From positions 186,001-250,000 of the forward strand of contig NZ_CP006821.1 of NCBI RefSeq assembly GCF_000600085.1: DNA of 64,000 nt. The letters are read 5' to 3'. Below, in pieces: positions 63,026 to 64,000 of the stretch (position 1 is the stretch's first letter; every line of letters begins with the position of its first letter). Below the pieces are notes generated by a model. It made no database searches, had not been told where the DNA came from, and saw only the letters and a program-made list of their open reading frames with translations. The stretch is from Helicobacter pylori oki112. GTDB taxonomy: Bacteria > Campylobacterota > Campylobacteria > Campylobacterales > Helicobacteraceae. The translations under genes and the position numbers were made by a program.

Positions 63026-63382
63026 ATGCAATTTGAAATGCGTAAAATCGCTTTTAATACGCCTAAAGCGTTTTCTTTAGAGCATGAGGGAGTGGTTTTA
63101 GAGGGCGAAGTCATGCGAGTGGGGGCGAAATTGTTCCGCTTGAAAGCGTGCCTTAAGGGTGAATTGATGCTTATTTGCGATACAAGCGGTAAAGAGTTTA
63201 AAAAGAGCCTTGATGAGTCGTTGGTTTTGCATATTTCAGACGGGTTGTGGGATACGCAAAGCCAAAGTTTGGATTTTGATAATTTAGATGTTATTGAATC
63301 TTTCAATGGTTTTATTGATTTGAGCGAAATTTTACGCTCTGAAGTGGAGTCTATTAAATTAGACTACCATTATGCAGATTGA
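63026..63382 (+). CDS. YceD (DUF177)-like protein
   Basis: 118 residues. Placement immediately upstream of rpmF and plsX is typical of YceD, a protein linked to large ribosomal subunit assembly. The end DLSEILRSEVESIKLDYH matches the DUF177 tail style (D-L-x-E-L-I-R-E-E-L). The usual Cys-rich centre (C-x-R-C) is reduced to a single Cys (ICDTSGKEF). The sequence is divergent and the assignment rests on synteny as much as on residues. Confidence 0.6.
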   Translation: MQFEMRKIAFNTPKAFSLEHEGVVLEGEVMRVGAKLFRLKACLKGELMLICDTSGKEFKKSLDESLVLHISDGLWDTQSQSLDFDNLDVIESFNGFIDLSEILRSEVESIKLDYHYAD

Positions 63383-63397
63383 AATGAAGGAGAATTT

Positions 63398-63544
63398 ATG
63401 GCAGTACCTGATAGAAGAGTGAGTAAGACAAGAGCGGCAAAAAGGCGTACGCATTATGGCGTTAAGTTGGCTAAGCCCATAAAAGCTAAAGATGGCACTT
63501 GGAAGCTTCCCCACCATATTAACAAATTTACTAAAGAATACTAG
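63398..63544 (+). CDS. rpmF: Ribosomal protein L32 (bL32)
   Basis: 48 residues, below the usual cut-off for short ORFs but unmistakable: [20 protein letters not shown] and [16 protein letters not shown] component of the large ribosomal subunit. An AAGGAGAA site precedes the ATG. The zinc-binding Cys pairs seen in some L32 proteins are absent, so this is the C-minus type. It is in the yceD-rpmF-plsX order conserved across bacteria. Confidence 0.97.
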   Translation: MAVPDRRVSKTRAAKRRTHYGVKLAKPIKAKDGTWKLPHHINKFTKEY

Positions 63545-63621
63545 TATAAAAGCTATCTTTAGTGATAGAAAGTATTTTAAAGGATTGCAACGGATTGCAA
63601 CAAGCCTTTTAAGGACGCATG

Positions 63622-64000
63622 ATGAAAATTGTAATAGACTTAATGGGGGCTGACCATGGGGTTTTACCCGTTATTGAGGGAGTCTCAAGGGCTTTAGAGA
63701 ATAAGAGTTTTAGTGCGGTTTTAGTGGGGGATAAAGACAAAGCGACCCCTTTTATTTCTAAAGAGTTAGCCAGCAAAGTGGAAATGATCCACACGCAAGA
63801 TTATATTAAAATGGAAGAAGCCGCCACTGAGGCAATCAAGCGTAAGGAATCTTCCATTTACTTGGGTATGGATATTTTGAAAAATGGGGCTGACGCTTTG
63901 ATTTCAGCGGGGCATAGCGGAGCGACTATGGGTTTAGCGACCTTGCGTTTAGGGCGTATCAAGGGGGTTGAAAGGCCCGCTATTTGCACTTTGATGCCTA
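63622..64000 (+). CDS. plsX: Phosphate acyltransferase PlsX, 3' part beyond the window
   Basis: The first 126 codons are present and the frame is open at the edge. It makes acyl-phosphate from acyl-ACP for phospholipid synthesis. Recognisable segments are [11 protein letters not shown] at the start and [15 protein letters not shown] chose ATG at 63622, six bases after AAGGA; the ATG three bases upstream (63619) is also possible. The next gene expected, beyond the window, is fabH. Confidence 0.95.

Overview
This window is a stretch of a Helicobacter pylori chromosome. The evidence is the low GC content, the TATAAT -10 boxes without clear -35 elements, and a gene order and set of protein sequences that I recognise from this species: sdaA-sdaC, a class II DAHP synthase, lutABC with two lactate permeases, ccoNOQP, recA-eno, hcpD, arsRS, a remote cheZ, frdCAB and rpmF-plsX. 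It is ordinary core chromosome with no insertion sequence, prophage, CRISPR array, tRNA or rRNA that I could find. The left edge lies in intergenic DNA and the right edge cuts plsX.

Layout. 1-10 kb: a secreted unknown protein, a long non-coding gap, serine catabolism and uptake (sdaA, sdaC, minus strand), the first shikimate-pathway enzyme (plus), a tiny lipoprotein, Bcp peroxiredoxin, and lutCBA for lactate oxidation (minus). 10-16 kb: a tandem pair of L-lactate permeases reads away from lutABC, then MutY and a dicarboxylate-type transporter. 16-21 kb: the cbb3 oxidase operon ccoN-O-Q-P, followed by a DUF4006 protein, an uncatalogued 35-residue membrane ORF, a TPM-like protein and a FixH-like protein, ending at a terminator. 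21-29 kb: a membrane protein that may be leaderless, futalosine-pathway MqnD, recA-eno-ftsB-like-AMIN-aroK and a Cache-domain membrane protein, an LPS glycosyltransferase, and the Sel1-repeat protein HcpD. 30-34 kb: arsR-arsS-hemB-yebC on the minus strand, with a 12-base poly-C tract at the end of arsS. 34-41 kb: a long minus-strand run containing cheZ, prfB, moeA and fliR. 41-44 kb: ppiC-fba-efp. 44-47 kb: pseI, a LolD-like ATPase and lnt on the minus strand. 47-52 kb: cvpA-lysS-glyA-DUF1882-SPOR. 52-58 kb: a UPF0114 protein, a cardiolipin-synthase-like lipoprotein, and fumarate reductase frdCAB. 58-64 kb: tpiA-fabI-lpxD, metK, ndk, a YceD-like gene, rpmF and plsX.

The metabolism fits a microaerophile living on amino and organic acids: serine and lactate are imported and oxidised, electrons pass through menaquinone (mqnD) to cbb3 oxidase or fumarate reductase, and acid sensing is handled by ArsRS.

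The most interesting signals outside the known genes are: (1) six copies, all in the same orientation, of a degenerate intergenic repeat with a nested G-rich/C-rich hairpin, each placed just 3' of a plus-strand gene; (2) the 35-residue ORF locked into the cco operon by ATGA overlaps at both ends; (3) a palindromic TATTATAATA box that can serve as the -10 of both recA and mqnD; (4) the three C-termini that poly-C slippage in arsS would produce; (5) a 21118-21130 arrangement that predicts a leaderless mRNA. No complete new multi-gene system is evident.
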